Source: Herminiimonas sp.
GTDB lineage: Bacteria > Pseudomonadota > Gammaproteobacteria > Burkholderiales > Burkholderiaceae_D
Length of the DNA: 64,000 nt
Direction: 5' to 3'
NCBI GenBank assembly: GCA_027310305.1
Contig: DAIDBD010000053.1
Coordinates: 62,001-126,000, forward strand
The stretch's first letter is position 1. Each line of letters starts with the position of its first letter. The notes under the pieces were generated by a model. It searched no databases. It had not been told where the DNA came from and worked only from the letters and a program-made list of their open reading frames with translations. Below are positions 21,649 to 29,303 of the stretch, piece by piece. The translations under genes and the position numbers were made by a program.

Positions 21649-21818
21649 GTAGGGCGCCAATAAGCGCAGCGCATTGCGCCGCATGGTTACGGCCATTGGC
21701 AGTCGATTCACCGTGAAGAAGCAAGTGCCGTCGGTGCATCGGTCATGCCGGTGAATTGGCGTGACGGTAATTTATACCCAGCATGCGGCGCAATGCGCTG
21801 CGCTTATTGGCGCCCTAC
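21649..21818. repeat. REPIN-like pair of 37-bp inverted repeats
   Basis: Two 37-base arms, 21649-21685 and 21782-21818, are perfect reverse complements separated by 96 bases. Each arm is itself imperfectly palindromic: GGCGC-C-AAT pairs with ATTGCGCC leaving one bulged C, around a GCGC-rich centre. Two inverted REP-type units around a spacer is the layout of a REPIN/BIME. The element sits between the convergent YihY and GT9 genes, where it may also block read-through. The GT9 stop codon TAG lies inside the outer edge of the right arm. Confidence 0.85.
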
Positions 21819-22963
21819 TTTGACGCTGCTTTAACGCCTTCCGACCGAAGAAAATCTCTGTTTGGGGCAAACTCCTGAAGCAGCGAACGATCATGACCTG
21901 ACATAAGCTCTTCGACCGCCGCAATGACCTGCGACGGCTCGACTTTGTCCAGGCAAGCGTGATGGCCCTGCGGACACACGCTTTTGTAACAGAACCGGCA
22001 TGGGACGTCGTGAAACAGCACGCGGCTCCGGGCCTGCCACGGCATATGCTGCGGATTCGTCAGCGCGTACAAATCAACCAGCGGCGTACCGATCGCCGCC
22101 GCCAGATGCGCGGGGCCGGTGTTGTTGGAAATGACGACCGATGCCAGCGAAATGACCGCGCCGAGTTTGCCGAGATCAAGTTCGCCGGCCAGCGTGTGCA
22201 TCATCGGCATACCGGACCGGATCTCGTCGATCAGCATGGCCTCGCCGGCACCCCCTGTGAACACGACTTGGTAGCCAAGCGTCTGCGTCAGTTCGCGGGT
22301 GACCTGCGCCCAGTGATGCGCGGGATAGCGCCGCGACGGCGCCGTTGCGCCCGGATGAACCACCATCCACGGCTGCAGCGGATCGATGTCCAGCGCAGCC
22401 AGGCACCGGCGCGCCCAGGTCAGATCCGACTCCGGCACCTTGAACGAAAGCGTTTCATCGGCCGTGCGGCAGCCGATCGTCGCCGCCAGATCGAGCTGAC
22501 GGCGCACTTCATGCCGCACTTCTTTCCCCGGCTCCGGATCGGGCACCCAGTCGGTCAGTATTCGATACGGGTTCTCGCGGCAGTGCGCGAGCCGCAGCGG
22601 TATGCCGGCCAGATAGCACAGCAGCGCCGCCGGCAGCGCGCTCTGGCTGTACGTGGTAAAGATCACCGCCGCATCGAAACGGCGCGACTGCAATGCCTGT
22701 ACCAGTTCCAGCTCGGTGTTTGCCTGATGCGGGTTACTGCTCTTCATCCATGGCGCTGCGTATTCGACCACCGCATCGATTTCCGCTATGTACGGAACCG
22801 CCGCGGCGCCGCTGCCGGATGCGAGCAGCGTGATCGTGCGGCCGGGCCGCGATTGCCTGATGGCGCGGATCGCCGGCGTGCACATCAGCACGTCGCCGAG
22901 ATAATCGAGACGGATGCAAAGAATATCGGCGGCGTTATCCCAGCCTGGATTGAGCATCGTCAT
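21815..22963 (-). CDS. GT9-family glycosyltransferase (ADP-heptosyltransferase-like)
   Basis: A 382-residue protein of the heptosyltransferase family: N-terminal DILCIRLDYLGDVLMCTPAIRAIRQ is the typical first strand-loop-helix, and VVHPGATAPSRRYPAHHWAQV, VVFTGGAGEAMLID and VVISNNTGPAHLAAAIGTPLV form the sugar-nucleotide-binding C-terminal domain. A cysteine-rich tail segment (VPCRFCYKSVCPQGHHACL) is common in this subgroup. It probably transfers a heptose to a surface glycan acceptor. The ATG at 22963 overlaps the stop of the heptose-phosphatase-like gene by four bases, linking the two. The last codon TAG is supplied by the neighbouring repeat, so the natural C-terminus may have been altered. 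Confidence 0.88.
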   Translation of the reverse strand: MTMLNPGWDNAADILCIRLDYLGDVLMCTPAIRAIRQSRPGRTITLLASGSGAAAVPYIAEIDAVVEYAAPWMKSSNPHQANTELELVQALQSRRFDAAVIFTTYSQSALPAALLCYLAGIPLRLAHCRENPYRILTDWVPDPEPGKEVRHEVRRQLDLAATIGCRTADETLSFKVPESDLTWARRCLAALDIDPLQPWMVVHPGATAPSRRYPAHHWAQVTRELTQTLGYQVVFTGGAGEAMLIDEIRSGMPMMHTLAGELDLGKLGAVISLASVVISNNTGPAHLAAAIGTPLVDLYALTNPQHMPWQARSRVLFHDVPCRFCYKSVCPQGHHACLDKVEPSQVIAAVEELMSGHDRSLLQEFAPNRDFLRSEGVKAASK

Positions 22964-23553
22964 GGCGTGCCGATTTCCATGCTGCCGCGCCGCGCCGCCC
23001 GATCCCGGCCCGCAATCGCAAGCGCCGCCGCATGCAGATCGGGCACGGTCAGATCGGGCGTGCGCAAGTTCGACAACTCCCACTCCGTTTCATTGCCGTT
23101 GTCGATCAGCGCCGTCTTGCACCCCGCGCGATTGCCGGCCTCGACGTCGTGCAGAATATCGCCGATCATCCATGAGCGCGACAAATCGATTCCGTGTTCC
23201 CGCGCCGCGCGCAGCAGCATGCCCGCCATCGGCTTGCGGCAATCGCAATCGATCGCATAGCGCGGCACGATGCCGTGCGGGTGATGCGGGCAATAATAAA
23301 AACCGTCCATGGTTGCCTGATGTCGGCTGAACAGTTCGGCCAGACGCGCTTGCACCGGCCGCAATGCCGCTTCGCTGAACAATCCTTTTGCGATGCCGGC
23401 CTGATTGGTCACCACGAACAGTTTGTAACCAAGCTGCCGGAACAGGCGCAATCCTTCCACCGCCTTTTCCGACAATGCGATCAGATCGGGATTGACGTTA
23501 TAGGGCACATTGGTGATCAGCGTGCCGTCCTTGTCGAGAAAAATTGCGCGCAT
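22960..23553 (-). CDS. HAD-IIIA hydrolase, D-glycero-D-manno-heptose-1,7-bisphosphate phosphatase-like
   Basis: A 197-residue HAD phosphatase. Motif I is LDKDGTL with nucleophile D7 and acid D9, motif II is VVTNQAGIA, and a zinc-binding loop CPHHPHG ... CDCRKP is present, as in GmhB. Motif IV/III residues lie in MIGDILHDVEAGNRAG. GmhB removes the C7 phosphate during ADP-heptose synthesis. Its coupling by ATGA overlap to a heptosyltransferase-like GT9 gene supports a heptose-related role. It may be a second, cluster-specific copy beside the housekeeping LPS enzyme, which cannot be checked here. The ATG at 23553 is the start that leaves motif I at the proper distance. Confidence 0.86.
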   Translation of the reverse strand: MRAIFLDKDGTLITNVPYNVNPDLIALSEKAVEGLRLFRQLGYKLFVVTNQAGIAKGLFSEAALRPVQARLAELFSRHQATMDGFYYCPHHPHGIVPRYAIDCDCRKPMAGMLLRAAREHGIDLSRSWMIGDILHDVEAGNRAGCKTALIDNGNETEWELSNLRTPDLTVPDLHAAALAIAGRDRAARRGSMEIGTP

Positions 23554-23563
23554 TGCGGCAACA

Positions 23564-24334
23564 TCACGGCCACGACGTCTCGCGCATCGGCAGCACCATG
23601 ATTTCCGACACCACCGTTTCATCCGGCAGCAGCAGGACCGACTTGACCGCCTTCGCCACATTGGCCGGGTCCTGCAGCGTTGACACGTCGATGTCCGGAA
23701 AACGATCGAGCAGAAACGGCGTGCGCATGCCGCCCGCGATCACCGCCGTGACCTTGATGTTATGCGGCCGCAATTCCGCATGCATCGCATGCGACAGCCC
23801 GAGCAGGCCCCACTTGCTGGCGTGATAGGCGGATGCGTTCGGCCACGCGCGCTTGGCGGCGGTGGAAGCGATGTTGACGATATGTCCGGCGCCGTTGCGC
23901 TTCATCTGTCCGGAAGCGTACTTTGCCAGCAGGAACGGGCCGTTCAGATTGGTGCTGATCACGCGCAGCCATTCGTCGGCTGACATTTCCGCCATCGACA
24001 GCGTGATGTCGGTGCCGGCGTTATTGATCAGCACGTCGAGCGCGCCGAACTTGTCGACGATTTCATTGACCGCCTGCTCGGCTGCGCGCGGATCGCCGAC
24101 GTCGAAACCGATCGCATGTGCCTGCGCGTCGCTGCCGCGAAGCGATGCCGCGACCGCTTCCGCCCTGTCTTTTTTCAGATCGCCGACCACGATTTTCGCG
24201 CCGGAAGCCGCCAGCAGATTGCACAACGCCGCGCCGAGCCCGCTCGCGCCGCCGGTCACAAACACCGTCTTGCCGCCGAGGCTGTTGTCTTTCACGAGAT
24301 TTGCAGGTTGATTTGAAACCGTCAGGTCGTCCAT
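23564..24334 (-). CDS. SDR-family oxidoreductase of the glycan cluster
   Basis: A 256-residue classical short-chain dehydrogenase. TGGASGLGAAL starting at residue 27 is the Rossmann glycine motif, NNAGTD the structural NNAG motif, and S-x12-Y-x3-K is seen around IVNIASTAAKRAW and YHASKW. The substrate is not evident; placement between a GT4 gene (13-base overlap at its start) and the heptose-phosphatase gene (10-base gap) suggests it modifies a sugar or the glycan's aglycone rather than serving general metabolism. The VVGDLKKD segment after the second strand, with Asp, hints at NAD(H) preference. Confidence 0.85.
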   Translation of the reverse strand: MDDLTVSNQPANLVKDNSLGGKTVFVTGGASGLGAALCNLLAASGAKIVVGDLKKDRAEAVAASLRGSDAQAHAIGFDVGDPRAAEQAVNEIVDKFGALDVLINNAGTDITLSMAEMSADEWLRVISTNLNGPFLLAKYASGQMKRNGAGHIVNIASTAAKRAWPNASAYHASKWGLLGLSHAMHAELRPHNIKVTAVIAGGMRTPFLLDRFPDIDVSTLQDPANVAKAVKSVLLLPDETVVSEIMVLPMRETSWP

Positions 24335-25623
24335 TCAAGCTCCGAGAAGTGTGGCCTGCCGGCGGGCAGGTACGATTGCAGAATGTCGGACGGCGCGATA
24401 TCCAGCGCCGCTTCGTAAATCGCCGCGATCTGCGCCGCCACATTGCGCCAGGTATAGCGCTGATACGCGCGTTCCATGCCGGCTGCGCCCAGCCGCTGCG
24501 CATGCCGCGGCTGGTTATGCAGCGATGCGAGCCGCCGCGCAACCGCGTCCGGATCGTTGGGCGGTACCAGGTAGCCGGTCTTGCCATCGACCACAGTGCT
24601 CTTGATGCCGCCGACCGCCGCGCCGATGACCGGCGTGCCGCACGCCATTGCTTCCACCGGCGTGATGCCGAACGGCTCATACCACGGCGTGGTGACGAAT
24701 ACGTTGGCGGCGCTATAGTAATAACGCAATTGCGAGCGTGCTTTCTGCCCGGTGAAAACCACTTGCCGCTCAAGCCCGAGCTCTTTCGTCAATGCCATCA
24801 AGCGGCCGAGTTCGGGCGTGTTCCGGATATCGATCTGCTCCGCATTGCCACCGACGATCAGCAGGCGCGCGGCAATGCCGAACCGGTCGCGCAGCAGCGC
24901 GACGCTGCGGATCACGGTATCGACGCCCTTGCGCGGCACCATTCGTCCAAGCTGCAGAACGATGAATTCATCCGGATCGAGCCCGAGCTGCCGCCTGGCG
25001 ATCATCGGCACCGGCCACAACTCTTCCGGATCGAAGCCGCACGGCACGATGTCGATGCGGCTGCTCGCTGCGCCGTACAACCGCTCCATGTCCTGCCGGT
25101 CCTGCGGGCACTCCGCGATGATGCGATCGGCATCGCGCATCAGGTCCTCCTCGATTGCCAGCCGCGTTATCGGAAAGGTGTCCGCCTGCCCCTGGCACAA
25201 TCTCCTGACCCGGCCGAGCGCATGGAACGTCATTACATACGGAATGCGCAGCGCCTGCTTCACCTGCCGTGCGACCATGCCCGACATGAAAAAATTGGCA
25301 TGCACAATGTCATACGGAATTTTTTGCCGCTTCGCAAACCGGATCATGTAGCGGCCGAATTCCTCCATGTACGACAGCATCTGTTCCTTGGGAATGTAAT
25401 GCGAAGGTCCGGCCGGAACATGCACGACGCGTATGTTGGGCTGCCATTCCACCTCCCGGTTTGAGCACGAGCCGTCGCACCGGGTGAAGATGTCCACCAG
25501 GTAACCCAATTGAGCGAGTTGTTTCGCGACATGGGCGACATAGACGTTTTGTCCGCCGCTATCGACGCTGCCCGGGGAAGCCAATGGAGATGCATGTTCG
25601 CTGACGAGAGCAATTTTTCGCAT
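24322..25623 (-). CDS. GT4-family glycosyltransferase (sucrose-phosphate-synthase-like)
   Basis: A 433-residue retaining GT-B glycosyltransferase. The N-terminal stretch SVDSGGQNVYVAHVAKQLAQ, with GGQNVYV, resembles the donor/acceptor loop of sucrose-phosphate synthase and mycothiol GT MshA-like enzymes; the C-terminal EPFGITPVEAMACGTPVIG is the conserved E-x7-E nucleotide-sugar site. The acceptor is unknown. It begins a minus-strand run GT4-SDR-HAD-GT9 with overlaps or very short gaps throughout, which suggests one transcript and one pathway for a surface or secreted glycan. The region upstream is AT-rich and may hold the promoter. Confidence 0.9.
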   Translation of the reverse strand: MRKIALVSEHASPLASPGSVDSGGQNVYVAHVAKQLAQLGYLVDIFTRCDGSCSNREVEWQPNIRVVHVPAGPSHYIPKEQMLSYMEEFGRYMIRFAKRQKIPYDIVHANFFMSGMVARQVKQALRIPYVMTFHALGRVRRLCQGQADTFPITRLAIEEDLMRDADRIIAECPQDRQDMERLYGAASSRIDIVPCGFDPEELWPVPMIARRQLGLDPDEFIVLQLGRMVPRKGVDTVIRSVALLRDRFGIAARLLIVGGNAEQIDIRNTPELGRLMALTKELGLERQVVFTGQKARSQLRYYYSAANVFVTTPWYEPFGITPVEAMACGTPVIGAAVGGIKSTVVDGKTGYLVPPNDPDAVARRLASLHNQPRHAQRLGAAGMERAYQRYTWRNVAAQIAAIYEAALDIAPSDILQSYLPAGRPHFSELEWTT

Positions 25624-25961
25624 GGTTTATGACGAGCATATCGAGGTTGAAATATGACCATAAAAAATATTACGATTTTGTTAAAGCAAACGGCATACCC
25701 GACGATGACAATCTTTTAACTGCTTCGCTTCGCGCTTGCAGCTACGGTTCCCCATCGCTTCAAAAAAATTTTCTCCGCGTGTTCCGGCATTTTCTACAGA
25801 GAATAGTAAAAACTATACTGTTCGATTATCGATTGATGTCATGCAGAAATTCCGCATGCACGGCTTCCGGCCAGGCACATGAAAACCATTCGCATGCCGC
25901 TATTGCAGTGCACGCGAATCGATGATGTTTATTCGATGATATTTGCCCGCCGTTCCCTGCT
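25624..25961. other. Intergenic region upstream of the GT4-SDR-HAD-GT9 operon
   Basis: About 340 bases, AT-rich next to the GT4 start (25660-25830). It should contain the promoter of the minus-strand operon, but no convincing -35/-10 pair was identified. A plus-strand frame from 25629 (98 codons) has no ribosome-binding site, runs through promoter-like AT-rich DNA and has an atypical composition; it is not called as a gene. Confidence 0.5.
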
Positions 25962-26339
25962 TCAATACGTTTGCTTCGCGGGAATGACGCCTCGGACCCC
26001 GCCGCGCGGATTGGCCGCATCGCCGGGATAGCGCGGGATCAAATGCATGTGAACATGTGCGATGGTCTGGCCCGCAACCTCGCCGACATTGATGCCGATG
26101 TTGTAGCCGGCAGGCGCATGGCTTTGGTCCAGCAGCGCCTTGGCTTCATCAAGCAATTCAAACAATGCAATCCGCTCATCGCGGGTGATGTCGAAGTAAT
26201 TGCCGACGTGCCGGAAGGGAATCAGCAACAGATGGCCGGGCGTTACCGGATACGCATCCGGGCGCGCATACGCAAGATCGTTGCGCAAAAATATATTGCC
26301 GGCATTGGTGCAGAACGGACATGCGATTGAGGATTCCAT
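25962..26339 (-). CDS. HIT family nucleotide hydrolase/transferase
   Basis: A 125-residue HIT protein. The histidine triad is intact as HVHMHL (H95, H97, H99), preceded by the usual GYNIGINVGEVAGQTIAH and by TPGHLLLIPFRHV; N-terminal CPFC with a later His suggests the zinc site found in many members. The family hydrolyses or transfers nucleoside monophosphate groups (for example Ap4A or AMP-NH2 substrates). It is a stand-alone minus-strand gene. The upstream 215 bases to 26554 show no gene or recognisable element. Confidence 0.92.
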   Translation of the reverse strand: MESSIACPFCTNAGNIFLRNDLAYARPDAYPVTPGHLLLIPFRHVGNYFDITRDERIALFELLDEAKALLDQSHAPAGYNIGINVGEVAGQTIAHVHMHLIPRYPGDAANPRGGVRGVIPAKQTY

Positions 26340-26554
26340 GACGCGGCTCCTTGCGCACCCATTGCATCATTTGCAGTCACAGGCGAGGCGGGAGACGATG
26401 GGGATGCGGCGCCGGATGCCCACCATGCTCACGCCTCCCGTTCGGGCGATCCGCAGGCATCATTCACCATCGAGGCGGTTAGGGGAAGAATGCCATCTCC
26501 CTTCAAACCATTCTAGTCAGCCCGGCGGCGGCGTGCAATCGCGCATCATGCGCT

Positions 26555-26878
26555 TCAGGCGTTTTTCTCTCCCAGGATACCGAATTCGACCGGCAGCTTG
26601 ACGAAGAACAAACGCACTTTTTCCGCATGCAATAACGTGAACAACCGTTCGGCTTCCTCTTCCGTCACGACCATCGTCACTTCCACCGGCTGATCCGCCA
26701 GTTCAAAAAAATGCGCGGCGTGGAGGCGGCGGTGTTGCCCATATCCCATCGCGCCCATGAAAACGGTCGCGCCGCGAATTTCATGCGAACGGGCCGCTTC
26801 AAGCAGCCATTCCCACAGCGCCTGATGCCTGTGGCGCTTGTTTTGTTCCACGAAGAACTCTAATTGATAGCCTTTCAT
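26555..26878 (-). CDS. DUF190 family protein
   Basis: A 107-residue protein. MKGYQLEFFVEQNKRHRHQALWEWLLEAARSHEIRGATVFMGAMGYG and PVEVTMVVTEEEAERLFTLL match the DUF190 pattern, a small alpha/beta ferredoxin-like fold related to PII-type signalling proteins and often found beside the CrcB fluoride channel. No crcB gene is nearby here. The start at 26878 has AAGGAG closely upstream. It is divergent from a half-size EamA transporter gene with 116 bases between, so the two may be coregulated (inference). Its molecular role is unknown. Confidence 0.85.
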   Translation of the reverse strand: MKGYQLEFFVEQNKRHRHQALWEWLLEAARSHEIRGATVFMGAMGYGQHRRLHAAHFFELADQPVEVTMVVTEEEAERLFTLLHAEKVRLFFVKLPVEFGILGEKNA

Positions 26879-26994
26879 GGCCACTCCTTCACGGAGGACA
26901 GCCTCCTTTGAAAGTATAGGCAATTTGAGTGCTACAGTGGCGGTTTTACGACCTGCCAACGGCTTCCGGCATCGATATCACAAAGGGAATACGC

Positions 26995-27426
26995 ATGAAC
27001 TTGAATTCGAACTGGATAGTGTTTGCGCTGGGCTCCGCCTTCTTCGCGGCGCTGACGGCCATTTTCGGGAAACTCGGCGTCACCGGTTTCAACTCGAATG
27101 CCGCCACCTTTATCCGCACCATCGTGATTCTCGTCGTCACGGCAGGCATCATCTCGCTGCGCGGCGAATGGCAAAAGCCCGGCTCGATTTCCGCCGGCAG
27201 CTGGCTGTTCCTGGTGCTGTCCGGTATCGCCACCGGCCTGTCCTGGCTTTGCTATTACCGCGCGCTGCAGCTTGGCCCGGTCACCAAGGTTGCCCCGATC
27301 GACAAACTGAGCGTGGCAATGGCGATTGTAATGAGCGTATTGTTTCTCGGCGAAAAATTGACGTGGCCGGTTGCGCTGGGCGGTTCGCTGATCGTGGCGG
27401 GATCGGTTGTGATCATCGCTTTTTAA
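26995..27426 (+). CDS. Half-size EamA/DMT-family transporter
   Basis: A 143-residue membrane protein with about five hydrophobic segments, made of one EamA domain instead of the usual two. Conserved features include FAALTAIFGKLGV, SWLCYYRALQLGPVTKVAPIDKLSV and the closing GEKLTWPVALGGSLIVAGSVVI. Half-size members act as dimers, exporting metabolites or cations; the substrate is unknown. The start at 26995 follows AAAGGGA. A GC-rich stem-loop lies between it and the convergent Hsp20 gene. Confidence 0.9.
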   Translation: MNLNSNWIVFALGSAFFAALTAIFGKLGVTGFNSNAATFIRTIVILVVTAGIISLRGEWQKPGSISAGSWLFLVLSGIATGLSWLCYYRALQLGPVTKVAPIDKLSVAMAIVMSVLFLGEKLTWPVALGGSLIVAGSVVIIAF

Positions 27427-27462
27427 AAACTTGAAAAATCGCATGCATGACATGCCACGATT

Positions 27463-27486
27463 GCACCCTCGGCAGGCCGAGGGTGC
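27463..27486. terminator. Stem-loop between convergent EamA and Hsp20 genes
   Basis: A perfect 10-bp stem, GCACCCTCGG and CCGAGGGTGC, around a CAGG loop. Its place between two convergent genes suggests a bidirectional terminator, although no T run follows on either strand. Confidence 0.65.
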
Positions 27487-27492
27487 CCATTG

Positions 27493-27876
27493 TCACGCCA
27501 CGCTGATCTCGATCTTGCGCGGCTGCGCATGCGCCGCTTTCGGGATACGCAGCTTGAGCACGCCGTTCTTGAATTCCGCGGACGTTTTCTCGCCATCCAG
27601 ATCCCTGGACAACGTGAACGTGCGCCGATAGCGCGGTACTTTCACTTCTGCATAGCCCGGTTCCATGTCTTGCGGGAGATTCAGCGCCATATCGCCCTCG
27701 ATGGTCAGACTGTCGGTTTCCAGTTCCAGCTTCAGCTTGTCCCTGGGAACGCCCGGCATATCGGCAAACAAGGTGATGCCACCCGAATCTTCGATGACAT
27801 CGACCGGAGGCAGCAGGGCTGCGCCGTTGGAAGCTGAGTCGCTGCGCTGTTCGGCGACATTGGTCTTTTCGGTCAT
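27493..27876 (-). CDS. Hsp20/alpha-crystallin family small heat-shock protein
   Basis: A 127-residue small heat-shock protein. The alpha-crystallin domain runs from about residue 28 (PPVDVIEDSGGITLFADMPGV) to the closing FKNGVLKLRIPKAAHAQPRKIEI, containing the conserved A-x-x-x-n-G-v-L motif as AEFKNGVLKLRIP. It binds unfolding proteins to prevent aggregation. The ATG follows AGGAG. It is second in a two-gene Hsp20 operon, 15 bases after the larger paralogue; the different N-terminal arms suggest hetero-oligomers or separate client ranges (inference). Confidence 0.94.
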   Translation of the reverse strand: MTEKTNVAEQRSDSASNGAALLPPVDVIEDSGGITLFADMPGVPRDKLKLELETDSLTIEGDMALNLPQDMEPGYAEVKVPRYRRTFTLSRDLDGEKTSAEFKNGVLKLRIPKAAHAQPRKIEISVA

Positions 27877-27891
27877 GATCTTTCTCCTCGA

Positions 27892-28332
27892 TTAATGAAC
27901 AGAAATACGGCGCGGCTGCACTTCTTCGCGTCGCTTGACGCTGACATGCAGTACGCCCTCGCGGTAACTGGCCGAAACGCCGTCCGAATCCACGTCCTCC
28001 GGCAGGCTCACGACGCGACGGAACTGTCCGGCGAATCGCTCGTTGATATGCACGTTGGCTTTTTCTTCCTTGCCTGAAAGGTCGTCAGGACGTTCACCGG
28101 AAATGGTGAGCACGCTGCGTTCCAGCTTAACCTCGATAGTGGCTGGGTCCAGTCCCGGCACAAACGCATACAGTTCCACTGATTGGGAAGTGTTTCCGAT
28201 ATTCAATGCGGGAAAACCGCCGCGCCCGATGCCGCGAATGCTGGGCCCCACTTCAAATACTTGCTGCAGTTCCCTTTGCAGCCGATCCATTTCGGAAAAT
28301 ATATCGCGCGGGAACATTGATCTCTGCATCAT
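27892..28332 (-). CDS. Hsp20/alpha-crystallin family small heat-shock protein
   Basis: A 146-residue small heat-shock protein, first gene of the Hsp20 pair. The N-terminal arm MFPRDIFSEMDRLQRELQQVF is typical of bacterial Hsp20; the alpha-crystallin domain covers about residues 45-140 with ELYAFVPGLDPATIEVKLE and the signature ASYREGVLHVSVKRRE. An AAGGAG precedes the ATG. A match to the sigma-32 promoter pattern stands about 65-90 bases upstream, fitting heat-shock control. Confidence 0.95.
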   Translation of the reverse strand: MMQRSMFPRDIFSEMDRLQRELQQVFEVGPSIRGIGRGGFPALNIGNTSQSVELYAFVPGLDPATIEVKLERSVLTISGERPDDLSGKEEKANVHINERFAGQFRRVVSLPEDVDSDGVSASYREGVLHVSVKRREEVQPRRISVH

Positions 28333-28396
28333 TTCAATCTCCTTTTATTCATGTTGACGGTGAATCGGATCAGTTGACCGACCTCGCTTCACATCC

Positions 28397-28424
28397 AAAA
28401 TATGTTTGCAAAACAGGATTTCAA
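28397..28424 (-). promoter_or_regulatory. Possible sigma-32 promoter for the Hsp20 operon
   Basis: On the minus strand CTTGAAA (28424-28418) is followed after 14 bases by CATATTT (28403-28397). The first is an exact match to the sigma-32 -35 element and the second a partial match to CCCCATnT. The position, about 65 bases before the Hsp20 ATG, is suitable. Confidence 0.45.
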
Positions 28425-28477
28425 GGGATTGATATTCAACCTGGAGCGGCTCTCGTATTCTGATAAGAATTTTGTGC

Positions 28478-28984
28478 TCAACGGTTCGTCGAGGCGGCAA
28501 GAAACAATTGCTTGCCGCGCACCGCGGCCATGCCGGCTTTTGCCATCGCCCGCAAGCACATCGCAACCGTGCCGGCAAAGGCCTCGTCGTACCATGGATC
28601 GGCGCCGCTGACGCCCACCACGATATCGTCGAGCACAATGCTGCCCCAGAGCACGGTGTCTCCTTGCTCCAGCAGATGCGGCTTGAGTTCCTGGACCACA
28701 TGTCCGTCAAGGCCGGTTTTCCATGCGACTCTGGCCTTGGCGCGCGCGAATTTTCCATAATCGGCATCCCATTTCGCCGTGTCGCCTACCGCATGCTCAT
28801 ACAGAATCGCCTCTTCAAACGATGACGAAGCGGGCGTGAATCCCGGCTTCATGATGACGATGTACAAGAAACCGCTCTCCCCCGCCACCCGGCTTTCCAT
28901 TGCGGCATTGATCATCGGCAGGCTTAGCTGAACCGCCTTTTCGGCGGTTGCGCGATCAATGAAATAACTGTCGAAAGATCCCAT
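28478..28984 (-). CDS. Uncharacterised protein, distantly GlcG/HbpS-like
   Basis: A 168-residue soluble protein with no signal peptide that I do not recognise with certainty. It begins FIDRATAEKAVQLSLPMINAAME and ends with LWGSIVLDDIVVGVSGADPWYDEAFAGTVAMCLRAM; helix-strand order and the GVSGA...DE segment recall the GlcG/HbpS (DUF336) fold, which includes heme-binding and redox-sensing members. The middle part is different and lacks known motifs. A purine-rich stretch (GGAAAGG) precedes the ATG. It lies upstream of the Hsp20 operon on the same strand, inside a block of stress-type genes. Confidence 0.6.
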   Translation of the reverse strand: MGSFDSYFIDRATAEKAVQLSLPMINAAMESRVAGESGFLYIVIMKPGFTPASSSFEEAILYEHAVGDTAKWDADYGKFARAKARVAWKTGLDGHVVQELKPHLLEQGDTVLWGSIVLDDIVVGVSGADPWYDEAFAGTVAMCLRAMAKAGMAAVRGKQLFLAASTNR

Positions 28985-29303
28985 CCGGTTGCCTTTCCGT
29001 TTTACGCATGATTTAATTTTCGATCGTAAGGTTTACACCACCGGCTTTAGCCGATGGTTGTTTAGGTACTGATGCCATGTAGGAACTTGCAACAGACCGG
29101 TTTCCAAAGAAGAATATTTACAGCCTTCGCAGGCCGCTTCCGGATTGCCGCTGCCTCAAAAGGCCGGCATTCCTTCGCGCTCCGCTTTTCCCGGATAACG
29201 GATGTCAATATCGCATATCCGCCGATTCAGAACCGGAAAGCGGCGCCGAGTCGGCTCACCATCCTGTTCGATGAGCTCGCAACCATTCACGCATTTTGGC
29301 GCG
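28985..29303. other. Intergenic region with a transposon-end-like hairpin
   Basis: About 320 bases between two minus-strand genes. A hairpin is formed at 29037-29058: ACCACCGGCT and AGCCGATGGT around TT, nine of ten positions pairing. It is embedded in GTTTACACC...GGTTGTTTAGGT, an arrangement like the subterminal hairpins of IS200/IS605 elements. No transposase gene is present, so if related it is only a relic. No promoter was recognised for the 28984 gene. The plus-strand frame 29072-29335 shows no protein-like features. Confidence 0.45.

Noticed and set aside
21959..23260. A 433-codon plus-strand frame opposite GT9 and HAD
   Set aside because: Same reason; Arg/Gln/His-rich and without motif.
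24118..25464. A 448-codon plus-strand frame across the SDR and GT4 genes
   Set aside because: Spans two well-supported minus-strand genes and has shadow composition.
25629..25925. A 98-codon plus-strand frame upstream of the GT4 gene
   Set aside because: No ribosome site, runs through the expected promoter region, composition changes halfway.
26340..26994. Search for a fluoride (crcB) riboswitch near the DUF190 gene
   Set aside because: The conserved GGCGATGG...CCTAC elements are not present on either strand in 26340-26554 or 26879-26994.
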